From: Paragonimus westermani | Taxonomy: Eukaryota; Platyhelminthes; Trematoda; Plagiorchiida; Troglotrematidae | Assembly (NCBI GenBank): GCA_008508345.1 | Contig: QNGE01000838.1 | Location: 101,751-165,750, forward strand | Length of the DNA stretch: 64,000 nucleotides | Direction of reading: 5' to 3' | In this document: one piece after another, positions 1 to 10,985 of the stretch | How the letters are laid out: each line of letters begins with the position of its first letter | Position numbering within the stretch: the stretch's first letter is position 1 | Position numbers and translations under genes: made by a program | The notes under the pieces: model-generated | Seen by the model: the letters and a program-made list of their open reading frames with translations, nothing else | Told to the model about the DNA's origin: nothing | Databases searched by the model: none

Positions 1-54
1 AGGTAAGTTTTTCACGTTGATCTTAGATGTTAGGAAGACTTGGTGTTGAACCAG

Positions 55-288
55 ATGGCCCAGAGAGATACGATTCGGATAGGTGTCCGCAAGTTCAACG
101 AGCAGTTATTGCGCGACAAAGAACGAAAGCGCTCGGTACGTAAGGGAACCCTACGTGCCATAGGTCGTGGTGACGTGACTATATGGCGTTGCAATGTGTG
201 CGGCCGCAAACGCGATGGCCATTTGGGATTGGTAAGTCACCAACGTATTCACAGTACACCGCCGGCGAGGATACGACGAGTACGTTAG
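55..288 (+). pseudogene. Retrotransposon-type C2H2 finger tail
   Basis: The frame from the ATG at 55 encodes a basic stretch rich in Arg and Lys, then one C2H2 finger of spacing C-x2-C-x12-H-x3-H (CNVC ... HQRIH, with GHLGLVSH inside) and a short Arg-rich end. Many flatworm non-LTR retrotransposons carry a C-terminal finger of the form GLVxHxR after a basic linker, so this is probably the 3' coding end of such an element. No RT motifs lie upstream because the window begins here. A host zinc-finger exon is the alternative. The window opens with AGGTAAGT, a good splice-donor match, but I cannot tie it to this frame. Confidence 0.4.
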
Positions 289-595
289 GCTCAAGTGGGT
301 CATATCAGTATATCGATCCTATTTCTGATAATGATTGCATCGGCTAAGAACATGGTTGTATGACAACTAAATCGCCCCTCTTTCAGAAACTTGGGTATTT
401 GCGGTCTTCTATGCATTCCTTTTAGTTTTGTTGGTGTATTGTATGATGAATGGTCTGTCTGGTCTTTTTGTAGTCCAATCTGAATTTTGTTTTCCATCAC
501 TGATTTCTCTAGAATGCACTAACATGCACTCCTATATTGAAATGCTTCTTGTATTACATTGTACATATCGCTCTTCTCAGTTTAGATCTTGTCAT
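289..595. other. No recognised feature
   Basis: Only short frames lacking motifs occur on both strands. I see no repeat shared with other parts of the window. Confidence 0.4.
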
Positions 596-835
596 TGCAG
601 TCTCTCTGTCTCTTTATACTCCGAGAGATAAGGCTTTCATTTTTGTGCTAGCCAATCAGTTAGCTTACCAGCAAAGGCCGGCTGGACACAAGGGATTCAC
701 TCACACACCTACCGGTCTTATTCCTTCAGGTTTAAAATAGATATGCGATGTGTGGGTGGAACCGCAAGTGACGTAGCGTAATCCATTTGTGGGGATGGTT
801 AGGTGCAGGCGTCCTTTGGCTTCGGTCACTGCAAC
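596..835 (+). repeat. Dispersed repeat, inverted copy at 61.5-61.8 kb
   Basis: Blocks at 649-668 (CTAGCCAATCAGTTAGCTTA) and 711-734 reappear, slightly diverged, on the opposite strand at 61685-61706 and 61617-61640. The order and spacing of the blocks are conserved. The GCAGGCGTCC-type block near 801-830 has a counterpart at about 61552 but in the same orientation, so one copy has been rearranged or the family has inverted ends. No coding capacity is visible. The class is unknown; a DNA-transposon-derived repeat is possible. Confidence 0.5.
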
Positions 836-1070
836 AGGCTAATCCAAATTGGATACCGCCAACCGGTGTTGATGGTGGATGATGACCATGACGTACCAGA
901 TCATATCAGTAGTTTGTAGCTTTGTTCGAAAGAGAACCCTGACGAATATCAAAATAACGTCAGAAGGGAATAGTCGGTGGAAACACAAACCCAAACGCCT
1001 ACACAATGTTGTGAAAGTTGTTATTTAGACAGACTCAAGTAAGAGAGCACAAGCGACATCAGAAACCTAC

Positions 1071-1476
1071 ATGACTCCAACATTGCGGACAGATGTATCC
1101 GTGTTCTATGGGAAGCCGATCCGTGAATGTGGATGGATCATATTGCACACAGACCGCATGCTGCTGCGGTCCATCACATCGAGTACACTGAACTAGTGGG
1201 AAATCGCGTGTCTCATCTACATTCCCGCATGAACAAAGCACCCGACATGGCCTGTCGTCTTGTATCATTGGTGGTGTTGGTGCATCATAGTCCAAGAACA
1301 CGGTGGAGCACAGTTCACCATCCAAATTCCGTATGTGACCTCCGGAAACAGACCAATCAGACCACGGGTGTAGCAGAATTAGCGCGATAAGTTCCAAAGT
1401 CTTGCCCAGGCCCATTTCATCCGCCAGAATACCCCCGAGACATGGTGGCTGAAAATTGGGCAACTGGTCTACAAAA
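1071..1476 (-). CDS. SHPRH: SHPRH-like protein, exon 2 (SNF2 motif I and PHD finger)
   Basis: SHPRH is a nuclear SNF2-family ATPase and RING E3 ligase that acts in post-replication DNA repair. Reading leftward, this exon encodes FVDQLPNFQPPCLGGIL followed by the ATPase nucleotide-binding motif I (ADEMGLGKT). About 55 residues later comes a C4HC3 PHD finger (CSC ... CTRC ... H..C ... CPQC). The acceptor is the TTTTTGGTCAG before 1476 and the donor is CAT|GTAGGT at 1071/1070. The exon adds one base plus 135 codons, which completes the phase-2 codon left by exon 1. In vertebrate SHPRH a linker-histone H15 domain lies between motif I and the PHD; here the gap is too short to hold it. Later helicase motifs and the RING lie off the left edge. 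Confidence 0.82.
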
Positions 1477-3962
1477 CTGACCAAAAATAAGATGTAATAT
1501 GAAGTTATGAGGAGGTTTTGTTTAGAATTAACAACCACAGAAAAATGATCGAGGTGTAATATGCGGTGTGAATGTAGTTCCTATCAGGGGCTCAGAATAC
1601 GGGAGAATACTTGACATGAAAATTATGACGAGAAACAAAATGAATGACTCGGAGATAGTTTATGAGTTAGGGAAACGATCACAATGCTCATGTGCGCCTT
1701 GATCTGTGTTGAAAGGCATTAAAACACGTGGAGAAACAAAGAAAAAATAGGATATTCGCTTCAGAAATGGCAATTCTCATAAGCGAAGTGAGGTTGGAAT
1801 GTGGTGATTACGTAATCCAGAAGCAGCGACCCCTATCCCACAGTTGACCAAACCGTATTGGGTCGCCATAACTTTGTATGGAGGGGCTGATTGGGTGGTC
1901 ATTCTGCCACCGTCCCTTGAGTCTCCACCCAACATCCATCTAAATCTGTTGGGAAATCGAGAGTCGTCGGCCCAAAATTCATACCGCAACCGCATACCAA
2001 ATTTCAGTCTTCGACAGTCAGTTTGCAAGCCTCTAAGTAGTTGTACCATTCCAAATGAAATGTCACCTAGCAGAATGGACAGTATTCAGTAAGACACGCG
2101 TACTTATTTGTCAGTGAACGGCTAATAAGTACAGCAGCACCGCATTGTCCAACTCATTGTAGGTTTTTTGTATGAAACGCGTAGACACCCTGATGTTGAA
2201 TGTTTGAATACCGGCGCGGTGATTTCTAATAGTCAGATCCCTTTCCTTCCGCCTGTGCTTTTTTTCGCCACCTGGTGATGAGAGCTTGTCTTCTTATTCT
2301 CGTGGTTGTATGACAGTTAGGTGTCAGTGAAGACTACCGATGTACTGCTTTCCATGATGATGATGAGCAGTCAGGTAGGGAACAATCACGATTCAAAAGG
2401 TGTTAACTTGTTAGCGAACAGAGGGTCGTACACCACTTTAAAGATATTCAGAAGACCGAGCTGACTGAATGTCTCCTAAAGCATTGTGAGTACAAAAACC
2501 AAACCGTTGCGCCAATTCATCTATAAAGGGCAACGTCGAGACAGGTTAAGGTAGTGTTTCACATTGGGCACACCTTAACACTGAAGAGATGTTTGTATTT
2601 CGAGCTAGTTATTCGACATTACAGCTTCAGCGAATGACCCCGGACTGAAAACAAGAATGCGCTTTATGAGATATTTGCACAATGTACATAGGATTTATCA
2701 ACTGTTTTTCGGGATGATAAGTTAAACGATAGTCCCAGAGTTTCAACACCCTCATGGAATATCACACATACTAGTGGCTCTCGATCTTTGGATCGTGGTC
2801 AAACTTTGCATCATGACCTAGAAGACAGTTTTGTATTCGAAGTGCAATGTCGGAAGATATCCTTGATATAGCGCGAGTCAAATGAGAATCCGCTTCTTGT
2901 GACACTAAATATTAATCTACATATGACGATTGGGTTGGACTATAAATTTAATGACCACCTGTTTTACAATTTTTCCATAGCATTACCGAACTTCAGAAGA
3001 ATTAACCGGCCTACGGAAAAATCCAAAACGGAAGATGAATGTTGGTCAGCATCCACAAACAAGCCTTTGGACTGTGGTGCAAAACGAGGCAATTTTTATG
3101 AAAGAAGGCGAAGAATTAGACTGTCACTGCCTACAACTTACTGAAGCAGGAATTTCGAATAGTCTGGCGATCAAAACTTACTTAAGGAGTAAACTCGACC
3201 CCAGACATTTTTTTGAACTGTTATCTTAACAGTAAAAGGAAACTAAGACCATATAAACTAACAAAAAATAATCACCAGCACAGCCAAAGAGGGTCAACAA
3301 TTTCAGCGAAATAGTAACTATTTGTGCAATAGTATTTGCTTTTGATGGTATTTATGTGTAACATTGGTGACGTGAGCATCAGCAGTGGAAAACGAGAATG
3401 CACTTGCAAAATAAATGCCGTAGGAATGCCACCATTACCATTTTTGCTCCCACAACTAATATATGATAGAGAAATGTTTCCAGGCATTTTGGGTAGTGAA
3501 CGGAAACGGTCAGAAAGCACACATTCTTCCAGCTGACAGTCAAGCTTCCAATGAAAAGTTGCGCGAACCTTTTGACGCTTCAGTGACGGCTTGAAAAGCG
3601 CGTCCGAGGTCCGAGACAGCTTGCTGATCGAATAAAGTATAAACGCATTGATAGCGGTAGCCAAGCGCAACTCCACTGATTTGTGGATCAAGATATTTGA
3701 TAAAAAACCCTAATATAATTGTTTAAATACCAAACGGCGCAAATGTACACCATCGGCAGAGTGTAATAGAACAATTCAGTTTGGGGAGTGTACATCTGCT
3801 CCCTGAGTTTTTGCATTCGCTTTCCGTCAATACAAACCTGACAAAGTGAGTGGATTAGCATCGGGTTCGATTGAAACCTTGGGATGGCAATCAATGTAAT
3901 TACCATTAGTATTCAAGCTTGAAAAAAATAAGCCCATTAGACGCGCACACCATATAACTTAC
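1477..3962 (-). other. SHPRH-like intron 1
   Basis: This 2.49 kb interval is bounded by a GTAAGT donor (3962-3957) and a pyrimidine-rich TTTTTGGTCAG acceptor (ending at 1477). Inside I see no RT or transposase motif. A minus-strand open stretch at about 3438-3683 is flanked by AG and GT and could in principle be an alternative exon, but it has no match to SHPRH and would interrupt a well-conserved segment. I therefore leave it unannotated. Confidence 0.6.
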
Positions 3963-4879
3963 GTGCCAGTCATTAAAGAGAAATAAACTTCCCGTTGTGT
4001 GGAAGATGCTAACGGAACCGGCCAGAACATAGCTCTATGCAAACTTTGCAAGTCAACCTGCAAAATGTGTGACTCCTGGTAAAACATCCACTTGACCGCA
4101 TCGATCTGATAAGGGCGGAGCTGAGTGAGTAGGTCCGCATGCTGTATCGATGAGGAACTGATTAAATCCCACACACGGTGAGTATTGTTATGCCGGGTCT
4201 GAGCGCAATCATATAGAAGCTTGATGAGTGTAACAAATTCCGCTTGCGTTTCGGAATGTCGTGTACGCAGAAACACACTGAAATCCGGCATCATTGTAAC
4301 CGATGTTTCCAACATGCATTGAAGTGTTAGAAAATTGTGAATCTTTTCGTACTGGGTTTGGCTAATCAGATGAGTACTTTGTAAGGGTGTGCTTTCAATA
4401 CAACGCGGTTTAATGCAAATGTCCAGGTGTAAACATTCATTCACCACGCGGTAGTATACGTCCAGCAAACTGGACGACGCCGCAAATAACAAGGGAATCA
4501 CGGCATCTCCGGTTTCAGATACATATTCTCGTATTGACTGATCATCTCGCCATACAAGCACGAATTCAGTACTGTTGAAATAAAGTACAGGTTTCTGACA
4601 AGCCTGTAACACTGTAGTCATTGGTGTGTCGACGGGAAGGCTAACAGTCTGAATCAGAAGATCCGCTGGTGCTGCGTCACGTAACAAGTAGATATAGTGA
4701 GGATAGGTATGCGTAAGCTTCCTTTCTTCAGAGATAAGCAGTTTTCGTTTTTTAGCCTGACCGATTTTAGGCAGCTCAGACTCGATGGGTTGTTGATTAG
4801 CACGAAAATGGAAGCAGAACGACTGGAGCTGGCGCCTCTGGGAAGAAAGAAATTGTGGAAAGGTAGGCTTTACACGCAT
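3963..4879 (-). CDS. SHPRH: SHPRH-like protein, N-terminal exon 1
   Basis: From the ATG at 4879 the frame runs 305 codons plus two bases to a consensus donor (GGCAC|GTAAGT). It ends with LRPYQIDAVKWMF, the SNF2 Q-motif region, and then LHRAMFW...VYFSLMTG, matching the segment that precedes motif I in SHPRH. The distance from the start to LRPYQ fits the length of the SHPRH N-terminal region. An in-frame TAG lies 18 bases upstream of the ATG, supporting this start. However, a strong acceptor-like tract (TTTCTTCCCAG) at about 4848-4838 leaves open that this is an internal exon with an upstream first exon. No frameshifts or stops are present, so this looks like a living host gene. Confidence 0.8.
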
Positions 4880-5390
4880 TGCACGACGTTTACACAACTA
4901 CTGCCCCATTGCATGGACGATAACCGGTGGAGTAACTGTTGTACTTCGGGGGAAAGCCAACGGACAGGTATACTGCATTGAAATCATTTAGGAAGGAGGC
5001 TACAAAGGAGAGTACGACAGTATTTCGTGTTGTGGGATAGGAAAATCGACTGCAAACCACATGAAAGTGAGACAAAAACCCGGTAGTTGTATTCAAAAAG
5101 CAGATATCTTGTAGAGTACAGAACTCTAAACGTTACTGTAACAGGTCGACAATATCAGACCGAATTAGATAAGGAAAAATATTCATTCATCTACAAGCAG
5201 TCATGATCCTGAACAGAGGGTGATATGGCTCGAAGTGCTGTTTACAGCTGCAGTGGCAAAGAATGGTTTAGAAAAGAACATTGAGGGGGAAGAACAAATG
5301 AGGATGAAGTAAAAACGAATGAATAATGTGGATACAGACAAATTAGATTGAGGCACACTGCCAACTAACTAGCGATTTGAGTGTCAACGA
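4880..5390. other. Region upstream of SHPRH; no recognised feature
   Basis: This is where the 5' UTR and promoter of SHPRH would lie if 4879 is the true start. I see no clear TATA element or CpG cluster and no repeat shared with the rest of the window. Confidence 0.35.
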
Positions 5391-5394
5391 AATC

Positions 5395-5600
5395 CACAAC
5401 CGGGCAAGCGATATCAACTTTATTCGCTCAACGGAGTGGAGTCCAACAGGGGTCAGTTTGGGGGCTTTTGCTTCTAATTTATGTAAATGACTTGACGATC
5501 TCCCTGTCATCACTATATTACACGCTTGCTGACGATCCGAAAACCGTCGAGAATACAAACTTGGAGGTCGGTCAACCTAACTCGGTCATTAACATCAGTC
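5395..5600 (+). pseudogene. Non-LTR RT fragment
   Basis: The translation holds GVQQGSV followed by LLLIYVNDL and, about 20 residues on, LADDPK. These correspond to the conserved RT blocks usually read as GVPQGSVLGPLLF-IYINDLP and FADDTK. The catalytic box is preserved as ADD, but the surroundings have decayed and no full domain can be assembled. It is an isolated piece of a CR1/jockey-like element. Confidence 0.6.
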
Positions 5601-5639
5601 ACGCAATATACAGCAATATACCAGTGGCTCTCGCTACCA

Positions 5640-5780
5640 TACAACTATGAAGAAAATGCTGGCCTCAGCCAGGGAGGAAGGAGAAGCAAACTAGACAAAC
5701 GCCTATATACAAACATTCGAAATCAAGGTGCTAACATCTTGCAAACAAACAACCGAGCCGTAAATAAAGTAAGGCGTCCT
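5640..5780 (+). repeat. Short dispersed repeat, second copy at 8.6 kb
   Basis: The stretch with ATGAAGAAAATGC, GGAGGAAGGAG, ACATTCGAAATCAAGGTGC and CTTGCAAACAAACAAC matches 8620-8770 in the same order and strand. The function is unknown. The second copy interrupts the R2-like RT domain, which suggests that the repeat is mobile. Confidence 0.5.
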
Positions 5781-7240
5781 CAGAAACACTGCTTTCATTG
5801 CCACACGTCACTAAGTGCACTTATTTCACAGACAACATCGACGGCCAAATACCTGAAGATAGTTCACGCCTTCCACTCTGAGCGACCAAGCTTCGGGGCT
5901 GTAAATTGGCATAGTCCTCATTACTGACCTGAGTACGCAGCCTCTAAACATCAGACAGATGTCCCTCTGCCGCCAGAGATAGCCGATTAGTCAGCCGAGT
6001 GGAATTTACTCGTCAACCTACGACGATGTATACATCTTATCAAAGATTGCAACAGCACGACTTGAAGACATTTTCCCGCAGCCGGTAGTCCGGACAGGCT
6101 AACTCCGGTTAATGAAGTTAGAGATCGTGGGGTTTAGATGTAGACCTAATTCAAACCGGCGTCGTATTGAGCTTTGGCGGCAAAGAAGGCAAGATGCTCA
6201 CTATTTCAACTCATTAGGACCACCTAACTTAGATAGCGGGGAGATACTGATATCATTGTACAGAGCTTTCTGAGCCTCATTTGGACTACCGTATTTGTAG
6301 CTAAAATTCAAAACAATGTCTCCGAAGAGTGCACAGGTCAGATACCACATTAGTCCGAGCATTGAAGTACTTAAACCATACTATTACACTGAAATCCCCA
6401 TTCGCCTGGAACCAGGAAGATACCGTAAAGACACAACAGAAGTTTTCAAGATCCTAGTTGGCTTTACTGATGTACCATATAGTACCTCCTTTCAATCAGT
6501 GGGAATGCCCCATCAAAGAAGGCACCACATGAGGACCGACAACCAACAAGAGAGCCCAATCTTCATTTTTCTCCTAAAGAATGGTGGACGCATGCAACAA
6601 GCTGCCCACGTACGCTCTTGAACCCTCAGCAATCGAAGCCATTAAGCACAAACAAGACCAGATGTGGAATCGAGTGTTCCTCAATCTAATTTAGACTTGA
6701 CGTGCTGTCCAGTCTTAGACGTATGTAAATTTGTTTGTATGTGGCTCTGACCAAAAGTGGACGGTTTGTAGTTATGTAGGTACCAGCATACTTTCTCCAC
6801 TTTCTCCTGTTTGTTGTAATAAAAATTGATAATGAACCTTCCTTAGTAGATGTAAGTTTCTACGTGGACATAGTTCGCAATTCTTCTCACACTTGTGCGC
6901 AGACACAGGAGGTGGGTTGGCGTGATTTATTATTCAGTACCACAGACAACTATAACCACACGCTACATTCATACTCATAACTTTAGTATGGAAGTTCAGG
7001 CCTCACTGTCTTCCGCCTAGTATGGCATACAAAACTTAATGTGGTAGTAGTAATAACAGTAGTAGCAGTGGACGGTGCACTGAATCACCTCCTCCGACTG
7101 GGCAGCCTTGGTGCAAATCCCGACTAGCTCGAAAACTCCAAACAGCGCCAACCACTCTACCTGGTTTTAACAAACTGGTTACTCCCAATCAAGAAAACTA
7201 AAATGCTGTCAGCGCCTCCGCGCCGACATCTACCAATGCA
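5781..7240. other. Repeat-derived or unrecognised spacer
   Basis: An open frame of 101 codons at 6316-6621 (+) has no motif I recognise. A short AGT/AAT-rich tract sits at 7045-7070. Nothing else is supported. Confidence 0.3.
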
Positions 7241-7249
7241 CAGGATAGG

Positions 7250-10200
7250 TGAGCGGAGTACATCTGTCGAGAATGTGGCCCAATATGTAAATCGAACGCT
7301 GGTTTGTCGGAGCATGCCCGTGTGCACTGACGCGGAGATGTTGCTCACCCTCCTCCAATTTTTGATTATGCCGAATGTGATCGCAGCTTTCCGACCAAAA
7401 TTGATCACAGTCAACACAGCCCGTCGAACGCAATCGTGGGAAGCTCAGGTGCATGTAAGCCACCGGGTCAAATTGATGTCAGCGAGAACTTGCCTCACTC
7501 AGTGCGAACCTTATCACCGGCTCTTGTCACACTTCCCTGGTCGTACTCTAAAGAGCATCAGGATGTGTCTATATGCCATGAACAGATAGGAAAGTACTGC
7601 CCCCAGTGTCAATCCAACCACCGCTTCAGAGCAAACATGACGTCGGATATTCAGTCCAAAGCTGCTGAGCACTCCGGGTGGTTTTTCTGTTTGGCCCAAA
7701 CAATAATAACCCAACTGGAGTCCAAAAGCGAGGTTTTCTTACACGGCGACCAATTGCTAGCAATTGCCCGCGGTGTTCATGCAGGCATTTCCATAATGGT
7801 ACAGGCAAAGTCACTGGCTAAACATGCATACATTAAAAGCATTTTGACTGGTCACTCGACGACGTGTTCGCTGCGAGCACCTACACGACCAGGAAGCAGA
7901 TACGAGAAGCTAACTAAGCTGTGACCCAAACGTAGGAGGCTTCTTTCACAGTCTTTGCTGAAGACTGGGGAGCTGCATTCAAAACGAACCGCAGTTCATT
8001 GGATAGTTCCAATGGGTACGGGTCCAAAGCGCTATCGGCTTATCCGTACAATGATGAGTGACCATCACGTACGATTCTGCTTCCGGACTGCACCTTGGTC
8101 GACCTGAGCACTGCAGAAGTTTCCGCGCTTTGAGTATGAAAAACAGCGCTCCAGGTTTGGACAAACTATTGCCTAATCACTTGAAGCTTATGAAAGTAGA
8201 TGCCTTGGCCACATATCTCAACCTTTTTCTGTTAACTGAAAGTTCTCCAAGTTACTTGTGCCGCTCCCGCATCACGCTTGTTTCTCAACGCTGGTACGTT
8301 GCATTCACAAGATATTAGCTAATCGTTGAAATACGCGCTTGCAACTGCTTGCTCTTCAATTTGCATTTCTACACTGTGATACATGCTTCGAGACGACCTC
8401 ACTACTCCACGCGCTGCTCCGGAACTCATGCACCACGACCCCTAGCCTGGGTTCAGCCTTCACTGAGGCGTCCAGGGCGTTCCATTCTATCTCGCAAAAC
8501 TCGATTATCAAATCGGCCTAAGTTTTCTATGCTGCTTCACCTCTAACACACTACATCGTCATCATTACCACAGAGAGCAATGAACCAGTGTGAACCACTG
8601 ATGCTTAATTGTTACACAACCATGAAGAAAAACGCAAACCCTGTATAGGAAGAAGGAAGAAAGGGACGGAAATGGACCTAATTACTGAGAATAGCTACGT
8701 ATACATTCAAACATACAATAACAAGGTGCTTACACCCTGCAAGCAAACAACGGATCTGTAAGTGAAGCACACTACATTGATTATTTTTATCGGAACGCTT
8801 CCGCCACACTCGAGGACACTGTACTTAGTTTCCAGCGTGGTGTTCGTCAGGGTGTCATGCTGTCATCATGGCAACGGGTGAGGTATTGGTTCTGTTCTGA
8901 CCGGGGCTTAGCTACCAGTTTCACGATACACTGATCAGCAGTTTCGCCTACGCCGACGATCTGATCTTATTGGTCGAGAATCTGACGCGTCTCTCTGAGA
9001 AGCTTGTGGCAGCCGCTACTACTCTGGAGCTGTTTAGGTTGAAGACCAATGAGCGAAAAACTAAACTCATGGTCATCTGTGAAGACCATAAGCACTACAC
9101 AACGGCTGTAGCTGACGAATCCATTGATTTTCGCCCAGACTATCCACTCACTAAACGCCTCTGATACGGTGAACAATCTCGGTATCCCGTTCACCTGAAA
9201 ACGTGGAGCATCCATCAATCACCGATTGCAGCTTAGTACGATACCGGACGGAACTACCAAAGCGCCCCTGAAGTCGTATCATTGCCTCGACCTTCCAAAA
9301 CAGCATTCAATACCCAGGATAGACCAGTTGCTAGTTTTCAGCTGAGTCCATCAAAGCACGCTCCAAGCTATGAACTATGCAATTTGCCAGTTTGTTCGGC
9401 AGTGGCTCCGCCTTTCCGAAGACAGACCAACGAGTTACATCCACACCCCGATTCACTTGGGCGGTCTGGACATTCCGAGTTTGTCCACCACCCTCCCCAT
9501 GTAGTGCAAATCACGAGTGGAGAGACTACTTTCACATCAGCGCTCATTTATGAGGAATGTGATCGAAGATTATTCGTTTAGAACGTCCCGGTAAGCGTTC
9601 AAGATGCGGTAACAACAAACAAGGAGTGGATGGGTAAGCTTTATCATACGTCAGATGCCGTAGTCTTCAAAAAGTTTACCGCTCTCTACTCTCCAACCGT
9701 TGGCTGCTGAATCCAGACAGCACTTCCCCCAGGATGTTTATTCGTGCCATCCAGTTCCAGTGCGATATTCTCCGAGCAAAGATCCGGATTCCTCGAGGTG
9801 GCCGAATTGACCACTCAGTTCTCTGTCGCGGCAACTGCGGTCAACCAGAAAGTCTCGTTCACATCCTCCAATCGTGCTGGATCACCCGCGATGTGCGTTG
9901 TGCTCGACACAACCGCGTGGCCAAGGACCTGGCGAAAACAGTTGTGCAATCTGAGATACGCAATCCCCGAGCAGCCATACGAGTACAAATGACAAGATCA
10001 TTCGTCAAACCCGACGTTGTCGCGGTTTGCGGCGGCGTTGCTGTGATGCTAGGCATCAGTACAGTGGAAATCTGCCGAAGCCAATTTGCCTGGGAGGACA
10101 AAGTTGTAAAGTACGAGACCGACTCACAGTGCCGTCATTCGGTCGGCCCTCCATACTATAGACTAGACTGCGACGTGGACTCTATTTCGCATTCACCTGT

Positions 10201-10435
10201 GCCATCAATTTTCATGGTATCATGTACCTATCACGCAATACGATTCTTTGTCCGAGACTTCTCTCCTATGCCGTCATTGACTTGTCTACTGACAGAGAAC
10301 TCGAGTTCTCTGAAGACCTATGACATATTTATGCGGCATTGGTTGTTGCTACCCTGTGACGACGGCCTCACCACGGAGGGGCTCTCACTGTTTCAATGCA
10401 TGAGGCTTGACTATGATAACACCCCTGTGCTTTAA
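7250..10435 (+). pseudogene. R2-like non-LTR retrotransposon, decayed
   Basis: In order there are: an N-terminal finger YICREC ... SEHARVH (C-x2-C-x12-H-x3-H, about 7262-7326); a second finger that has lost its first Cys (DYAECDRSFPTK, about 7365); RT blocks with SAPGLDKLLPNHLK and LATYLNLFLLT (8145-8240); LLHALLRN and AFHSIS (8395-8510); the catalytic box FAYADDLIL (8944-8970); thumb sequence to about 9580; a CCHC knuckle CRGNCGQPESLVHILQSC (about 9825-9880); and KPDVVAV (about 10005), resembling the PD motif of the R2 restriction-like endonuclease. This order (fingers, RT, CCHC, endonuclease) is diagnostic of the R2 superclade. Frameshifts and stops break it throughout. The flanks do not look like 28S rDNA, the usual R2 target. 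Confidence 0.78.
8540..8790 (+). repeat. Insertion or replacement inside the R2-like RT
   Basis: R2-type homology stops after the AFHSIS block at about 8530 and resumes near 8800 with a decayed GVRQG-type block. Between them lies sequence shared with 5640-5780. This suggests a later insertion into the R2-like copy. Terminal repeats were not resolved. Confidence 0.45.
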
Positions 10436-10575
10436 AGAGTTTTCGACTTTGAGAAACTCCCACTTATGTTTTGTCATTTCTCTTGATCAACATATTACAC
10501 GAGTAAGTTTTACTTGATGACAAATTATTTACGTTTACTACCCTTGTGGATGGAATTGCCAACTGCTTAGATGTT

Positions 10576-10959
10576 TGTTAGGAAAAAAACTTTTTCCCAA
10601 AGACTCGCTATATTTCCCGAGGGAAATAGGTGCTTCTATTTTGAGAACTCGAATGTCCGTCCGCGCGCTTTCTTCTGATTGGTCCGTTCAGTGTCTCAGG
10701 CCCAAGGCCACCGAAAACCTATAAATACAGTCGTTTTGAGCCACTGTTTTGCCTTCGGGCTGAGCAGCAAATAAAGCTCGTTTAAAGGCCGTCTTTTTCC
10801 TTCTTTGTTGGGGGTTTCTAAGCTGCGAGAGTTGGGTCCGAGTACTTGCGTTCCGATTATTTGTGTCGTTTGCGATATCGTTACGTTTCATTCGTGATCG
10901 AGGTACTGCTCGCGGTCTTCCTGTCCGTTCTTGCCTTCCTCTCTCAGGGGGTCGTAACA
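10576..10959 (+). repeat. 5' LTR of Ty3-1
   Basis: It runs from TGTTAGG to GTCGTAACA. It contains an inverted CCAAT box (ATTGG, about 10677), a TATA box TATAAATA (10720-10727) and a polyadenylation signal AATAAA (10769-10774), the expected U3-R-U5 order. Confidence 0.9.
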
Positions 10960-10961
10960 GT

Positions 10962-10974
10962 TGGCGACGGTGTC
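10962..10974 (+). promoter_or_regulatory. Primer binding site of Ty3-1
   Basis: TGGCGACGGTGTC starts two bases after the 5' LTR. It begins with TGG, the complement of the CCA end of a tRNA. I cannot say which tRNA primes. Confidence 0.65.
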
Positions 10975-10985
10975 ATTTCTGATCA

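Noticed and set aside
1777..2049. 90-codon minus-strand frame in the SHPRH intron
   Set aside because: No motif, not needed for the gene model, and an overlapping plus-strand frame is equally open.
3438..3683. Possible extra SHPRH exon on the minus strand
   Set aside because: Exons 1 and 2 join in phase and reconstruct the conserved segment without it, and its sequence matches nothing in SHPRH.
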